From contig NZ_CP018866.1 in assembly GCF_002250055.1 (NCBI RefSeq), positions 2,658,501 to 2,722,500 of the forward strand: a stretch of DNA of 64,000 bases, read 5' to 3'. The stretch's first letter is position 1; each line of letters begins with the position of its first letter. The notes beneath the pieces were generated by a model. That model saw only the letters and a program-made list of their open reading frames with translations, was not told where the DNA came from and did not search any database. This DNA comes from Sutcliffiella cohnii (lineage in GTDB: Bacteria; Bacillota; Bacilli; Bacillales; Bacillaceae_I). A program made the translations under genes and the position numbers. This document shows, piece by piece, positions 17,478 through 28,100 of this stretch.

Positions 17478-17541
17478 AAAAAGCTCCTCTCGAAATATTT
17501 TTATCTAAACATTTTATTTCAACAAAAAACTGATACAAACT

Positions 17542-17569
17542 AAAACAGCACCCCTTTGAATGCTGTTTT
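17542..17569 (-). terminator. Terminator of ctaG
   Basis: AAAACAGCA / TGCTGTTTT stem eight bases beyond the ctaG stop. Confidence 0.75.
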
Positions 17570-17576
17570 ATTACAA

Positions 17577-18476
17577 TTAATTCTTTTCCAAAATGGGGTT
17601 CATATCAAGATCATCTGTTTCACGTTCTTTTCTTGCCCATTGGAAGAATACGTACGCTAACATACTACCGTACATAATTTCTTGTATTATTTTCATAATA
17701 ATACCACCTAATTGTTGGTCCTCCAATAATGGTAAAGCATTAAACAATTCGGGACCTCCAAGGTCTAAACCTGCTAACGTGCTTGCTGGAACACATAAGG
17801 CTAATGCTGCCATCCAAGCAGTCATATCAGAATAAGCTGCATATAATGGTGTATCAGCAAAAATAATTAATGCACATGCTGGAGTTAATAGTACACCATC
17901 AGCCATAATGTAGCCCATTTTCTTAATTCCAGACATCTTATTTCCTTCTGGTAGTGGATCTACTAGTGGCCACCACATCATAAATGAAGCAATAAACAAT
18001 AATATCGTATAGATCGTATGTAAAGTAACATCGGTCTTTACAACATCAAAAATTACAGGAATGTGATAAAAAGAAAATAAAGCATTAAAAGAAATTAAAG
18101 CAATTAACGGTCTAGTTAAGAAATTGAATGCTGGTTTAATCGCTTTATGATTAACGAATTTTTTTAATAACCAAACAGGAGTACCTAAAATTAAAAGCGG
18201 AGGAATGATTAAGTATAAAAAAGCCATTTGTGCCATATGCGCACTTAACATTAAATGACCTAATAAGTCTATCGGGCCGCCTTTAAAGAAGTATAATAAA
18301 GCAATACCAAGTAAAAAGAATGTTTTCTGCTTTAAAGAAACAGGTTCAGATCCTTCAAATCTTTCTCTTCCTCGTCCAGTAACATAAATATACAGTATTG
18401 CAACGATAATCATAGAAACCATAAAATATGGACTCCATAATGCTCGAAAACCAAAAATTTCTAGGTTGCTTAACAA
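17577..18476 (-). CDS. ctaG: Cytochrome c oxidase assembly factor CtaG
   Basis: 299 aa, about seven membrane segments. Family marks: F-G-F-R-A-L-W-S-P-Y near the start, H-L-M-L-S-A-H-M-A-Q-M (about residue 74) with conserved histidines thought to take part in copper handling, and M-M-W-W-P-L-V-D-P. Required in B. subtilis for making the Cu-containing site of caa3 oxidase. The TTG at 18476 is eight bases after AAGGAG; a GTG at 18485 is possible but overlaps the site. A good promoter lies upstream and a terminator separates it from ctaF, so it is its own transcript. Confidence 0.93.
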   Translation of the reverse strand: MLSNLEIFGFRALWSPYFMVSMIIVAILYIYVTGRGRERFEGSEPVSLKQKTFFLLGIALLYFFKGGPIDLLGHLMLSAHMAQMAFLYLIIPPLLILGTPVWLLKKFVNHKAIKPAFNFLTRPLIALISFNALFSFYHIPVIFDVVKTDVTLHTIYTILLFIASFMMWWPLVDPLPEGNKMSGIKKMGYIMADGVLLTPACALIIFADTPLYAAYSDMTAWMAALALCVPASTLAGLDLGGPELFNALPLLEDQQLGGIIMKIIQEIMYGSMLAYVFFQWARKERETDDLDMNPILEKN

Positions 18477-18531
18477 AATACTCACTCCTTACGGAAACTA
18501 ATTACAGAATCACACTAAACTACTAAATATT

Positions 18532-18560
18532 ATTATACTATACGGTTTTATACCATTCAA
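18532..18560 (-). promoter_or_regulatory. Sigma-A promoter for ctaG
   Basis: On the minus strand, TTGAAT (complement at 18555-18560), a 17-base spacer and perfect TATAAT (complement at 18532-18537), about 55 bases before the ctaG start. Confidence 0.75.
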
Positions 18561-18701
18561 TGAATGGGCAGTAACAGAGTGTTTAAGGAAAGGGCATTTG
18601 TCATAGAATCGTCACTGTTTTTTCAAACATATGTGATATTAGCAGTTGATAGAAAGCATTGGAGTATGTAGGTTATATTGAAGTAAAGGATATAACAAAA
18701 A

Positions 18702-18731
18702 ACACTTGGACAGTATTGTATGTCCAAGTGT
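18702..18731 (-). terminator. Terminator of the ctaCDEF operon
   Basis: Perfect 11-base stem ACACTTGGACA / TGTCCAAGTGT, followed on the minus strand by TTTTTTG, 11 bases past the ctaF stop. Confidence 0.88.
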
Positions 18732-18742
18732 CTTTTTAAGTC

Positions 18743-19075
18743 TTACCACCAAATAATTGTTACGAAGGCTAAAATAGTTACTAATGCAACTGTTAAGCCG
18801 GAGTATAGAAATAATGCTGGTACTTCATGACCTTTATGATTCATATGCATAAAGTAGTAAAGTTGGAAAATACATTGTATTACGGCTAACAATATGATAA
18901 CAGGTACAATGAATAGCGGAGACATGTCCGCTCCCACTGCTACGAATGCAATAATCGTTAAAAAGATCATTAGCACGAATGAAATTACTTGATGTTTCAT
19001 TTCTTCTGCATTTTTCTTACGACGATAAGCTAAATCTACCTTCGGGTTAACTGAATTTGATGTTTGATTCGCCAT
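18743..19075 (-). CDS. ctaF: Cytochrome caa3 oxidase subunit IV
   Basis: 110 aa with three membrane segments (residues about 30-48, 52-72, 86-108), the size and layout of bacillus subunit IV. Motif L-Y-Y-F-M-H-M-N-H-K-G-H near residue 72 is typical of the COX4/prokaryotic subunit IV family. Last gene of the ctaC-D-E-F operon, four bases after ctaE. It stabilises the catalytic subunit. A strong terminator follows. Confidence 0.94.
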   Translation of the reverse strand: MANQTSNSVNPKVDLAYRRKKNAEEMKHQVISFVLMIFLTIIAFVAVGADMSPLFIVPVIILLAVIQCIFQLYYFMHMNHKGHEVPALFLYSGLTVALVTILAFVTIIWW

Positions 19076-19079
19076 CAGA

Positions 19080-19700
19080 TTATCCCACCAATCCCATTAA
19101 GTATACTACTGTAAAGATAAATAACCATACAACGTCAATGAAGTGCCAGTATAAAGAAGCTACATAAAACTTCGGTGCGTTGTATAAATTAAGACCGCCT
19201 TTGGAGTAACGGATTAATAATGTACCAATCCAGAGTAATCCGAAACATACGTGAGCACCATGTGTTCCAACTAACGTATAGAAAGCTGAACCAAACGCAC
19301 TACTTGTAAAAGTATGCCCTAAATGAATATAGTGCATGAACTCATAAATCTCAAGAATTAAGAATGATAATCCTAGTAGCCAAGTAATGAACATCCATAG
19401 TTGCATTTTTCTAAAGTTGAAGTTTTTCATGTGATACATAGCGTATACGCTTGTTAACGAGCTTGTTAAAAGGATCATCGTTGCCGCAAAAACTAATCCT
19501 AGATCGAAAATTTCTGCACCAGGCTTAGTACCCGCAGTTGAATCTTTTAATGCTAAGTAAGTTGCAAACAGGGATGCAAATAATACTGTTTCTCCTCCTA
19601 GGAAGAGCCAAAAACCTAAAAATTTATTTTTCCCTTCAAGGGTTGCTTTTTCAGGCGAATCTGGGAAAGTTTCAGCAGTAAGTTTTTCCTCAGTATGCAT
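19080..19700 (-). CDS. ctaE: Cytochrome caa3 oxidase subunit III
   Basis: 206 aa with five membrane segments, the short bacterial subunit III form. Conserved G-F-W-L-F-L-G-G-E-T near residue 28 (with the essential Glu), G-T-H-G-A-H-V-C-F-G near residue 142 and Y-W-H-F-I-D-V-V-W-L-F-I-F near residue 182 are family signatures. The start ATG overlaps the ctaD stop (TAATG), indicating coupled translation. No deviations seen. Confidence 0.96.
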   Translation of the reverse strand: MHTEEKLTAETFPDSPEKATLEGKNKFLGFWLFLGGETVLFASLFATYLALKDSTAGTKPGAEIFDLGLVFAATMILLTSSLTSVYAMYHMKNFNFRKMQLWMFITWLLGLSFLILEIYEFMHYIHLGHTFTSSAFGSAFYTLVGTHGAHVCFGLLWIGTLLIRYSKGGLNLYNAPKFYVASLYWHFIDVVWLFIFTVVYLMGLVG

Positions 19701-21568
19701 TATGCCCCAACCCCCTTATCATCATCATTGATAATATCTTCTTTATGAATATGGTATCCATGGTCTTCAATTACTGAACGGAAGAACATCGAACCAAACG
19801 TAATAACTAGACCAATGATTAATACAGGAATACCCCACGTATGCTCTTGATTATACATCGCACCAAATGCAGCGATAAATAAACCAAGAGAAATAATGAA
19901 CGGAATAATTGATCCGTTTGGCATATGAATGTCACCAACAGGTTCTGCAGGTGTCATTTCTTTTTTACCAGCCATTTTTTCTACCCATAGTGGATCTAAG
20001 CCACGTACAAGCGGAGTTTGTTTAAAGTTGTACTCTAACGGTGGTGAAGCAGTAGCCCATTCTAACGTACGACCGTCGCCCCAAACATCGCCAGATACAC
20101 TTTGTTTGCTAAATGATGTTTTCACGATGTTAACAAGTAATACAATAGTACCTGCAGCCATAAAGAATGCACCTACAGTACTAATAAAGTTTCCTAGTTC
20201 AAATCCTTGACCTGGTAAGAACGTATAGATACGACGAGGCATACCCATTAATCCTAAGAAATGTTGGATAAAGAATGTTAAATGGAAACCAATAAAGAAT
20301 AACCAGAAAGTGATTTTTCCTAATGTTTCATCTAAAACTTTACCAAACATTTTTGGCCACCAGTAGTGAGTAGCTGCGAATAAAGCAAATACTACCCCAC
20401 CAACGATTACATAGTGGAAGTGAGCAACTACGAAATACGTATCATGATACTGATAGTCAGCTGCTGCTGAACCTAACATTATCCCTGTAACTCCACCCAT
20501 TACGAATGATGGAATAAACGCAATAGCCCAAAGCATCGCTGTATTTACTTTTATTTGGCCACCCCACATCGTAAATAGCCAGTTGAAAATCTTAATACCA
20601 GTTGGTACTGCAATTGCCATTGTAGCAACAGCAAAAATAGAGTTTGCAATCGGTCCAAGACCAGTTGTGAACATATGGTGAGCCCATACCATGAATCCTA
20701 AAAATCCGATTAAAACAGTTGCAAATACCATAGATGAATATCCAAACAAACGCTTTTTAGAGAATGTTGCAAAAATCTCTGAGAAAATACCGAATGCTGG
20801 TAAAATTAAAATGTAAACTTCCGGGTGTCCGAAAATCCAGAATAAGTGCTCCCAAATAATAGTGTTACCACCTAGGGCTGGATCAAAGAATGCAGACCCG
20901 AACATACGGTCAAACATTAATAATAATAAACCAACTGTTAATGCTGGGAAAGCAAATAAAATTAACGCAGATGCTACAAATGTAGACCAAGTAAATAATG
21001 GCATACGCATGTAAGTCATCCCTGGAGCACGCATATTAATAATCGTTACAAGGAAGTTAATCCCTGCAATTAGCGTACCTATACCTGAAATCTGTAGTCC
21101 TAGAACATAGAAGTCAACTCCATGTCCCTCTGAAGCAAGTGATAAGGATGCATATGAAGTCCACCCTGCATCAGGTGCTCCACCCATAAACCAACTTAAG
21201 TTTAAGAAAACTCCTCCAAAGAAAAATAACCAAAAACCTAGAGAGTTAAGAAACGGGAACGCAACATCGCGTGCACCAATTTGTAACGGAACAACAGCAT
21301 TCATAAATGCAAAGATTAACGGCATTGCTGCTAAGAAAATCATCGTAGTTCCATGCATTGTTAAAATTTCGTTATACAGACCAGCCTCTAGAAAACCACT
21401 TTCCGGTTTTAATAACTGAACACGTATAAACATTGCTTCTAAACCACCGACAAGGAAAAAGAACCCACCGGCAATTAAGTACATAATCGCAATCTTTTTA
21501 TGATCTACCGTTGTTAAGTAGTCCCAAACAGTTGCGCCAAAACCTTTTTTCTGAGCCATAGTACTCAC
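19700..21568 (-). CDS. ctaD: Cytochrome caa3 oxidase subunit I
   Basis: 622 aa from GTG 21568, seven bases after GGGAGG. Twelve or more membrane segments. Heme and copper ligands are visible: T-M-H-G-T-T-M near residue 70 (low-spin heme His), W-E-H-L-F-W-I-F-G-H-P-E-V-Y around 240-255 (Cu-B His and the cross-linked Tyr), H-H-M-F near 302 and H-F-H-Y-V near 388. The C-terminal extension with extra helices is normal for the caa3 type. This subunit reduces oxygen and pumps protons. Confidence 0.98.
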   Translation of the reverse strand: MSTMAQKKGFGATVWDYLTTVDHKKIAIMYLIAGGFFFLVGGLEAMFIRVQLLKPESGFLEAGLYNEILTMHGTTMIFLAAMPLIFAFMNAVVPLQIGARDVAFPFLNSLGFWLFFFGGVFLNLSWFMGGAPDAGWTSYASLSLASEGHGVDFYVLGLQISGIGTLIAGINFLVTIINMRAPGMTYMRMPLFTWSTFVASALILFAFPALTVGLLLLMFDRMFGSAFFDPALGGNTIIWEHLFWIFGHPEVYILILPAFGIFSEIFATFSKKRLFGYSSMVFATVLIGFLGFMVWAHHMFTTGLGPIANSIFAVATMAIAVPTGIKIFNWLFTMWGGQIKVNTAMLWAIAFIPSFVMGGVTGIMLGSAAADYQYHDTYFVVAHFHYVIVGGVVFALFAATHYWWPKMFGKVLDETLGKITFWLFFIGFHLTFFIQHFLGLMGMPRRIYTFLPGQGFELGNFISTVGAFFMAAGTIVLLVNIVKTSFSKQSVSGDVWGDGRTLEWATASPPLEYNFKQTPLVRGLDPLWVEKMAGKKEMTPAEPVGDIHMPNGSIIPFIISLGLFIAAFGAMYNQEHTWGIPVLIIGLVITFGSMFFRSVIEDHGYHIHKEDIINDDDKGVGA

Positions 21569-21593
21569 CGTGTAACCTCCCTTTCGAAGTACT

Positions 21594-22640
21594 TTATTCT
21601 AATTTTAAGTCCATTAAATACTCGACAAGAGCATCTAGTTCATCTGGATTTAATTCTCCATATGTACCTGTCATTTTGTTCGCTGGTTTCACAGAATCTG
21701 GATCTTCTAACCATAAGCGAAGTTTTTCTGGAGTATGCTCTAAAATACCCGCAATACGACTACGGTCACCAAAGTTTGCTAAGTTAGGTGCAATACTTGA
21801 AGCATCACCAGAGATTGCGTGACAACCGATACAGCTTTGTGCAAAGATTTCTTCTCCTGCTTGAGCAAGGTCAGTTGTTGGAGTGTGTTCTACGTTTTGC
21901 ATTTTTTCAATCCATTGATCGAACTCAGCACGTGAAACTGTTTGAACTTTAAAGTCCATTAGAGCATGTGACGGTCCACATAACTCAGCACATTTTCCAT
22001 AGAATAAATTGCCTGCTTCTTCTGCACGCTTTGAATCAAATGATAACCAAAAGCTATTAACGTTATCCGTATTCGTATCAAGCTTTCCACCTGCTGATGG
22101 AACCCAGAATGAATGTTTAACATCACTAGCTATTAAGTTAAAATAGATTCTTTCATCAGTAGGAACTACCAAGTCTTGAGAAGTTACAACTCCGTAACCT
22201 GGATATTCAAATTCCCACCAATATAGGTGTGCCGTAACATCGACAACTAATACATCTTCTTCCTCGTTATGCATAGCTTCTACATCAGCTAATTTAAACG
22301 TGTAAGATACAGTTGGAACTGCCAAAATTAACAATAGTAAAATAGGAATAACAGTCCAAATAACTTCTAGTTTGTGGCTTCCTTCCACTTGTTTCGGAAT
22401 AAAGTCCTCATCACCTTTGCGTTTACGGAATTTTACAACAACGTATACGAAGATAATGGAAACAACAACCACAACAATTGTCATAATCGCAGTACTTAGT
22501 AAAATTAGTGACATTTGCATATCTGCTACTTCACCAACTGGCTGAAGTGCAGATAAGTATGGTTTACCACATCCTGCTAAAAACAGCGCTAGTACACTGA
22601 ACAGTGAAAATACGCGCAAATTCGGTAGCCATCTTTTCAT
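21594..22640 (-). CDS. ctaC: Cytochrome caa3 oxidase subunit II with fused cytochrome c domain
   Basis: 348 aa from ATG 22640 (M-K-R-W-L-P), after AGAGGGG at rather long spacing; an ATG at 22664 has no site. A lipoprotein signal (L-F-L-A-G-C, about residue 24) is followed by two membrane segments. The Cu-A domain has K-C-A-E-L-C-G-P-S-H-A-L-M (about residue 205). The C-terminal cytochrome c domain carries the heme-binding C-I-G-C-H (about residue 272) and a Met ligand in K-M-T-G-T-Y-G. The fused heme c makes this a caa3 oxidase. First gene of ctaCDEF. Confidence 0.97.
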   Translation of the reverse strand: MKRWLPNLRVFSLFSVLALFLAGCGKPYLSALQPVGEVADMQMSLILLSTAIMTIVVVVVSIIFVYVVVKFRKRKGDEDFIPKQVEGSHKLEVIWTVIPILLLLILAVPTVSYTFKLADVEAMHNEEEDVLVVDVTAHLYWWEFEYPGYGVVTSQDLVVPTDERIYFNLIASDVKHSFWVPSAGGKLDTNTDNVNSFWLSFDSKRAEEAGNLFYGKCAELCGPSHALMDFKVQTVSRAEFDQWIEKMQNVEHTPTTDLAQAGEEIFAQSCIGCHAISGDASSIAPNLANFGDRSRIAGILEHTPEKLRLWLEDPDSVKPANKMTGTYGELNPDELDALVEYLMDLKLE

Positions 22641-22764
22641 AGCCTGATCAAACCCCTCTTTCATAAGTAGTAAGTGAAGTAGAATGTATTGATAAATTTC
22701 TTCTGTTCACATTAGAAGAAATCTAATCACAAAAAAAAATTACGATATTCTTTTCCCTTATCTA

Positions 22765-23700
22765 TTAAAAAATAGTGACTACTATCATAGACACATACAT
22801 AATAGTTAAGTAATTTAAAGAATAGATAAACATTAGTGTTGCCCATTTCATCTCATTCTTCATCTTATATCCAGCAAATCCTAGTGCAACCCAACCTACA
22901 TTTAATAATGTTGCTATTGTTAAAAACACAATACCTAAGTCGTACAAGTAAAATGGTAGCGGTATTAAACATAACGTCCATATAACCATCTGTCTTCTTG
23001 TTACGGAGAAACCGTGTACTACTGGTAGCATCGGAATCCCAGCATTACGATATTCTTCACATCTACGAATCGCAATTGCTAGAAAATGCGGAATTTGCCA
23101 TATAAATAGGATAAAGAATAACATCCACGCTTGCAGCGAAAGGCTTGGATCAACTGCGGCCCACCCAATTAATGGAGGTACAGCACCCGAGACACTTCCA
23201 ACTACTGTATTTAATGTACTTGTTCTCTTAGACCATAATGAATATAGTACTACGTAAGAGAAAACACCTATTAATCCAATTACAGCAGCTGTAATAGTCG
23301 TTAATGCTAATAGAATAGTTCCTACAAGAGTTAATAATAACCCGACGTAAAGTGCCCATTTAGGATTCATTCTTCCAGACACAGTTGGACGATCCATTGT
23401 TCTATTCATTAAATGGTCAATATCACGGTCGATATAGTTATTTAAACTACAAGAACCGGCAATTACTAACGAAGAACCAATCATCGTTAATAATACAATA
23501 TTTATATTGTTAAGGAAACCACTATTTGTAAAATATAGTGCTAACCAAAGCCCTGTAAATGTCGTAATAAAGTTTGAATTTACGATTCCTATCTTAATTA
23601 ATGATAAGAAATCACTCCAAGCACTAGCTTGAACACTCTTTTGAGGACGACTTTCGGCTATATTTTCTGACGCTGGATCAACAGTCCTCAAATTCGCCAT
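22765..23700 (-). CDS. ctaB: Protoheme IX farnesyltransferase (heme O synthase)
   Basis: 311 aa with about nine membrane segments. Converts heme B to heme O by adding a farnesyl group, needed for the heme A of the caa3 oxidase. UbiA-type signature [15 protein letters not shown] near residue 86 (Asp-rich prenyl-diphosphate site) and second loop R-R-C-E-E-Y near residue 213. The ATG follows GGGAGGAATATAA. Upstream of ctaC on the same strand and divergent from ctaA, which catalyses the next step. Confidence 0.97.
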   Translation of the reverse strand: MANLRTVDPASENIAESRPQKSVQASAWSDFLSLIKIGIVNSNFITTFTGLWLALYFTNSGFLNNINIVLLTMIGSSLVIAGSCSLNNYIDRDIDHLMNRTMDRPTVSGRMNPKWALYVGLLLTLVGTILLALTTITAAVIGLIGVFSYVVLYSLWSKRTSTLNTVVGSVSGAVPPLIGWAAVDPSLSLQAWMLFFILFIWQIPHFLAIAIRRCEEYRNAGIPMLPVVHGFSVTRRQMVIWTLCLIPLPFYLYDLGIVFLTIATLLNVGWVALGFAGYKMKNEMKWATLMFIYSLNYLTIMYVSMIVVTIF

Positions 23701-24114
23701 TTATATTCCTCCCTTTTCTTTAAAAGCAATAGTAACAGTAATTGTAATATCGGATGTATCCGTTTCCACTGCTAAACAATACAAAAAAATGAAACACGCC
23801 TTGTTTTTTAATATAAACGAGGATGTTCTCTGTATATTAAATCATATTTACCAAATGTTTTGTGACTATTTTTCGGAGAATTTTTGACTAATTTGTGACT
23901 CGTGTCTGAAAAGCTCCTTTGAGAGCAAGAAAAAGTGTATAATAAAAGCGCTATTAAAAGTTAGTATACTCTCTACTAGCTCCTTTATTTATTTCTAGCA
24001 AACTCCTTACTAATATTCAACCTTTTTTAGAATAATATTTAGCATTTCATATCCAACAATATGGATTGTTATTTTTTTGGTTATTGTGTAATATTGTGTA
24101 GGACGTTTTTTATT
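23701..24114. other. ctaB-ctaA divergent intergenic region
   Basis: About 475 bases with no ORF. It holds the ctaB ribosome binding site, a group of TTTGTGACT-like boxes (23859-23900), a TATAAT at 23938-23943 without a clear -35, and the ctaA promoter at 24115-24144. Beyond this I see nothing structured. Confidence 0.6.
23859..23900 (+). promoter_or_regulatory. Candidate ResD binding boxes between ctaB and ctaA
   Basis: TTTGTGACT occurs at 23859-23867 and again at 23892-23900, with a weaker TTTTTGACT at 23881-23889. Start-to-start distances are 22 and 11 bases, whole helical turns. The boxes resemble the ResD consensus TTTGTGAAT. In B. subtilis both ctaA and ctaBCDEF depend on ResDE, so the location fits. 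No binding evidence here. Confidence 0.45.
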
Positions 24115-24144
24115 TTAACATTTTTTTAATGCTTTTGGTATAAA
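24115..24144 (+). promoter_or_regulatory. Possible sigma-A promoter for ctaA
   Basis: TTAACA (24115-24120) and TATAAA (24139-24144) with an 18-base spacer, about 33 bases before the ctaA start. Confidence 0.5.
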
Positions 24145-24176
24145 ATGAAAAAATACTTTTTAAGTAGGTGAATCTA

Positions 24177-25124
24177 TTGCATAGAAAATTAAAAGGATTC
24201 GCCGTTTGTACAACCATCGTAATGCTCTTCGTATTAATAGGTGGAGCGCTTGTTACTAAAACAGATTCTGGAGATGGATGTGGTGATTCTTGGCCATTAT
24301 GTCACGGTGAATTAATACCTAGCGAAATAACATTTGAACTCGTTGTAGAGTTAAGCCATCGAATTGTTTCTGGCTTAGCAGCAATTATGGTACTAGTATT
24401 AGCAGTATGGGCTTGGAGATCAATTGGTCATTTAAGAGAGACGAAATTTTTATCGATTGTTTCTTTTATATTTTTAATTCTTCAAGCGTTAATCGGTGCT
24501 GCAGCGGTAATGTGGGGACAATCCTCTTTCGTACTCGCATTACACTTTGGAATTTCCTTAATATCATTTGCCACTGTCTTTTTATTAACCCTCTTAATTT
24601 TTGAGGCTGATAAAAAGTTTGATGCTACTAAACTCATTATAGACAAAAGAATGTCTTTCCACATTATTGGTATCATTACTTATTGTTATATGGTTGTTTA
24701 TACTGGTGCATTAGTAAGACATACAAATGCAAGTTTAGCATGTCCATCTTGGCCATTTTGTACTAAAAACGGTTTAGGATTCCCTACTCAGATGCATGAA
24801 TGGATACAAATGGGTCACCGTGCTGCTGCTGGTTTACTATTTTTATGGATTGTATATGTAACAGTTTTAGCAATTAAGAAGTATAAACATCAACCTGTTA
24901 TTCATTACGGATGGATTGTTTGTTCGCTACTCGTATCTTTACAAGTTTCAACTGGAGCAATTATCGTTTTTACTAAATTGAACTTAGTCGTTTCGTTACT
25001 GCACGCCTTAATTATTTCTTGTTTGTTTGGTGTATTAAGTTATTTTGTCATGCTAGTTACAAGAAATAAACTTAATCGACAGAATGATGCAGATCAATCT
25101 AATAAAAGTAGTATTCAAGCTTAA
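24177..25124 (+). CDS. ctaA: Heme A synthase
   Basis: 315 aa from TTG 24177, just after TAGGTGAATC; a GTG at 24168 is part of that site. Eight membrane segments in two four-helix bundles, as in other CtaA proteins. Heme-ligand histidines: L-S-H-R-I-V (about residue 61), L-H-F-G (about 125), G-H-R-A-A (about 215) and L-H-A-L (about 277). The conserved cysteine pair of the first extracellular loop is in [13 protein letters not shown], and a second pair is A-C-P-S-W-P-F-C. Oxidises heme O to heme A. Monocistronic, with its own terminator. Confidence 0.96.
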   Translation: MHRKLKGFAVCTTIVMLFVLIGGALVTKTDSGDGCGDSWPLCHGELIPSEITFELVVELSHRIVSGLAAIMVLVLAVWAWRSIGHLRETKFLSIVSFIFLILQALIGAAAVMWGQSSFVLALHFGISLISFATVFLLTLLIFEADKKFDATKLIIDKRMSFHIIGIITYCYMVVYTGALVRHTNASLACPSWPFCTKNGLGFPTQMHEWIQMGHRAAAGLLFLWIVYVTVLAIKKYKHQPVIHYGWIVCSLLVSLQVSTGAIIVFTKLNLVVSLLHALIISCLFGVLSYFVMLVTRNKLNRQNDADQSNKSSIQA

Positions 25125-25125
25125 T

Positions 25126-25159
25126 AAAAAATGCGGAGTAAATACTCCGCATTTTTTTT
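25126..25159 (+). terminator. Terminator of ctaA (and possibly pycA)
   Basis: AAAAATGCGGAGT pairs with ACTCCGCATTTTT, followed by more T; between convergent ctaA and pycA. Confidence 0.88.
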
Positions 25160-25190
25160 ATTCTCCATTATGCAAAATTTTCTTAAGTGT

Positions 25191-28100
25191 CTACTCTTTT
25201 AATTCTAACAATAAATCACCTGTACTAATTGCTTCGCTTGCTTGGACATGGATTTCTTTAACTGTCCCCGAGAATGGGGCTTGGACTGTAGTTTCCATTT
25301 TCATCGCTTCGGTAATCATTAGATGATCACCTTTATTCACTTTTTCACCTTTTTCCACTAATACTTTAATTACTGTTCCAGGCATCGTTGCACCAATATG
25401 TCCTCTATTAGATGGATCGACTTTCTGCTTTGCAATAACGGAAGTTTGAACACTTTCATCTTTAATGTGAACTTCACGTGGTTGGCCATTAAGTTCAAAA
25501 TAGACAACTCTTGTTCCATCTTTTTGTGGCTCTCCAATAGAAACTAATTTTACGATTAAGGTTTTACCTTGTTCAATTTCTACTTGGATTTCTTCACCAA
25601 GTCTCATCCCATATAAAAATGTTGGGGTATCTAGTACTGATATACTTCCATACATTTCATATTTTTTCTGATAATCTAAAAACACTTTCGGATAAAGTGC
25701 GTATGAAATAATTTCATGTTCGGTCACTTGACGATTAAGCTTTTGAAATAGCAATTCTTTTATTTCATCGAAATTTACATCATCAAGTAATTCTCCTGGG
25801 CGAACTCTTATAGGTTCTTTTCCTTTCAAAATAACTTTTTGTAACTGTTCTGGGAAACCACCGTGCGGCTGTCCTAAAAATCCTTCAAATAATTCAATAA
25901 CGGAGTCAGGAAAATCGATCGTTTCTCCTTTATCTAAAACATCTTGTTCTGTTAAGTTATTTTGGACCATGAATAATGCCATATCTCCGACTACTTTAGA
26001 AGAAGGAGTTACTTTTACAATATCCCCAAACATATCATTAACAGTTCGATACATTTTCTTTACTTCTTCCCATCTTTCACCTAAGCCAACTGCTTTTGCT
26101 TGTTGCTGTAAGTTACTATACTGACCACCCGGCATTTCATGTTGGTATATTTCTGTATGTGGACTATTCATACCACTTTCAAAGTCTTTGTAATACTTTC
26201 GAACACCATCCCAATATTGAGAAATCTTCTCTAAAGAATCTACGTTAACATCAGGCTGCCTATTTGACCCTTCTAGAGCGTAATATAAAGTACTAGCGCT
26301 CGGTTGAGACGTTAACCCAGCCATAGAGCTTGCCGCCACATCAACAATATCTACCCCTGCTTCTATTGCTTTGGCATACATATATACACCGTTTCCACTA
26401 GTATCATGAGTATGCAAATGAATAGGAATATCAACTGTTTCTTTTAATGTAGATATTAATTCATAGGCCGCTTGTGGCTTTAACAGACCAGCCATATCTT
26501 TAATTCCTAAAATATGCGCACCTGCGTTTTCTAGTTCTTTCGCTAAATCTTTGTAGTAAGCTAAATTATATTTCGGCCTTGATACATCTAATATATCACC
26601 TGTATAACAAATAGCTGCTTCTGCTATTTTTCCGCTTTCTCGCACGGAATCTATTGCTAATGTCATACCTTTTACCCAATTCAAACTATCAAATATACGG
26701 AAAACATCAATACCAGCGTGTGCAGATTTCTCAACAAAGTCTTTAATTAGGTTATCTGGGTAGTTTTTGTACCCCACAGCATTGGATGCTCTTAATAACA
26801 TTTGAAACAGAATATTCGGTGCTTTTTCACGCATTTTTAGTAGCCTTTCCCAAGGATCTTCACTTAAGAAACGGTACGCTACGTCAAATGTAGCACCTCC
26901 CCACATTTCTAAGGAGAATAGGTTAGGCAATAGTCTTGCAGTAGGTTCCGTAATTTTCATTAAATCATTTGTTCTTATTCTCGTTGCAAGAAGTGATTGG
27001 TGGGCATCTCTAAAAGTTGTATCTGTTAACAACACGTTTTCTTGTTGTTTTATCCAGTGAACAAGTCCCTCTGCTCCCTTTTCATCTAAAATTTGTTTTG
27101 TCCCTTGCGGTATAGGTTCTCTATTATTAATACTTGGAACTGCTGGCCCTTCAAAATATGGTTTACTATCTTTTTCTACACCTGGAAAACCGTTTACTGT
27201 CACATTTCCGATATATGATAGCATTTTTGTACCACGGTCTAATCGTTTAGGAAAAATAAATAACTCAGGTGTCGTATCTATAAATGAAGTATCATATTCT
27301 CCATTCATAAAATTAGGATGCTTCACTACGTTTTCTAAAAATGGAATATTTGTTTTTATTCCTCTAATACGAAATTCTTTTAAGTTGCGCTCCATTTTCA
27401 TAGCTGCTTGTTCAAATGTAAGTGCCCAAGTGGAAACTTTAACAAGTAAAGAATCATAATATGGAGTAATCACTGCGCCCTGATAGCTATTTCCAGCATC
27501 AAGTCGAACACCGAAGCCTCCCCCAGATCGATAAACCATTAACTTACCTGTGTCTGGTAAGAAACCGTTCGTTGGGTCTTCCGTCGTTACACGTGACTGT
27601 ATCGCATAGCCATGAATTTTAATTTCATCTTGTGGTGGGACACCTACTTCTTTATCGTTTAAACCGAAGCCTTCTGCAATTAATATTTGTGTTTGTACAA
27701 TGTCTACACCAGTAATAAGTTCAGTAATAGTGTGTTCAACTTGAATACGTGGGTTTACCTCAATAAAGTAAAATTCATTCCCTGATACTAAAAACTCAAC
27801 TGTTCCCGCATTAACGTAATCAACATTTTTCATTAATTTAACAGCAGCATCACAAATGTCTTCACGAAGTTCTTTAGTGAGAGAGACACTTGGTGCTATT
27901 TCTACAACTTTTTGATGACGTCGTTGAATGGAGCAATCACGTTCGTAAAGATGAACGATATTTCCTTTTGTATCCCCTATTATTTGAACTTCAATATGTT
28001 TCGGTTTTTCTATTAGTTTTTCCACGTAAACATTATCATTTCCAAAAGCTGCTTTTGCTTCCGATTTTGCACGTTCAAACGATTCTTTTAGTTCAGATTT

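Noticed and set aside
23755-23775. TGGAAACGGATACA upstream of ctaB as a possible cre box.
   Set aside because: Two mismatches at conserved positions and a poor match in the reverse sense; far weaker than the site in front of SR1.
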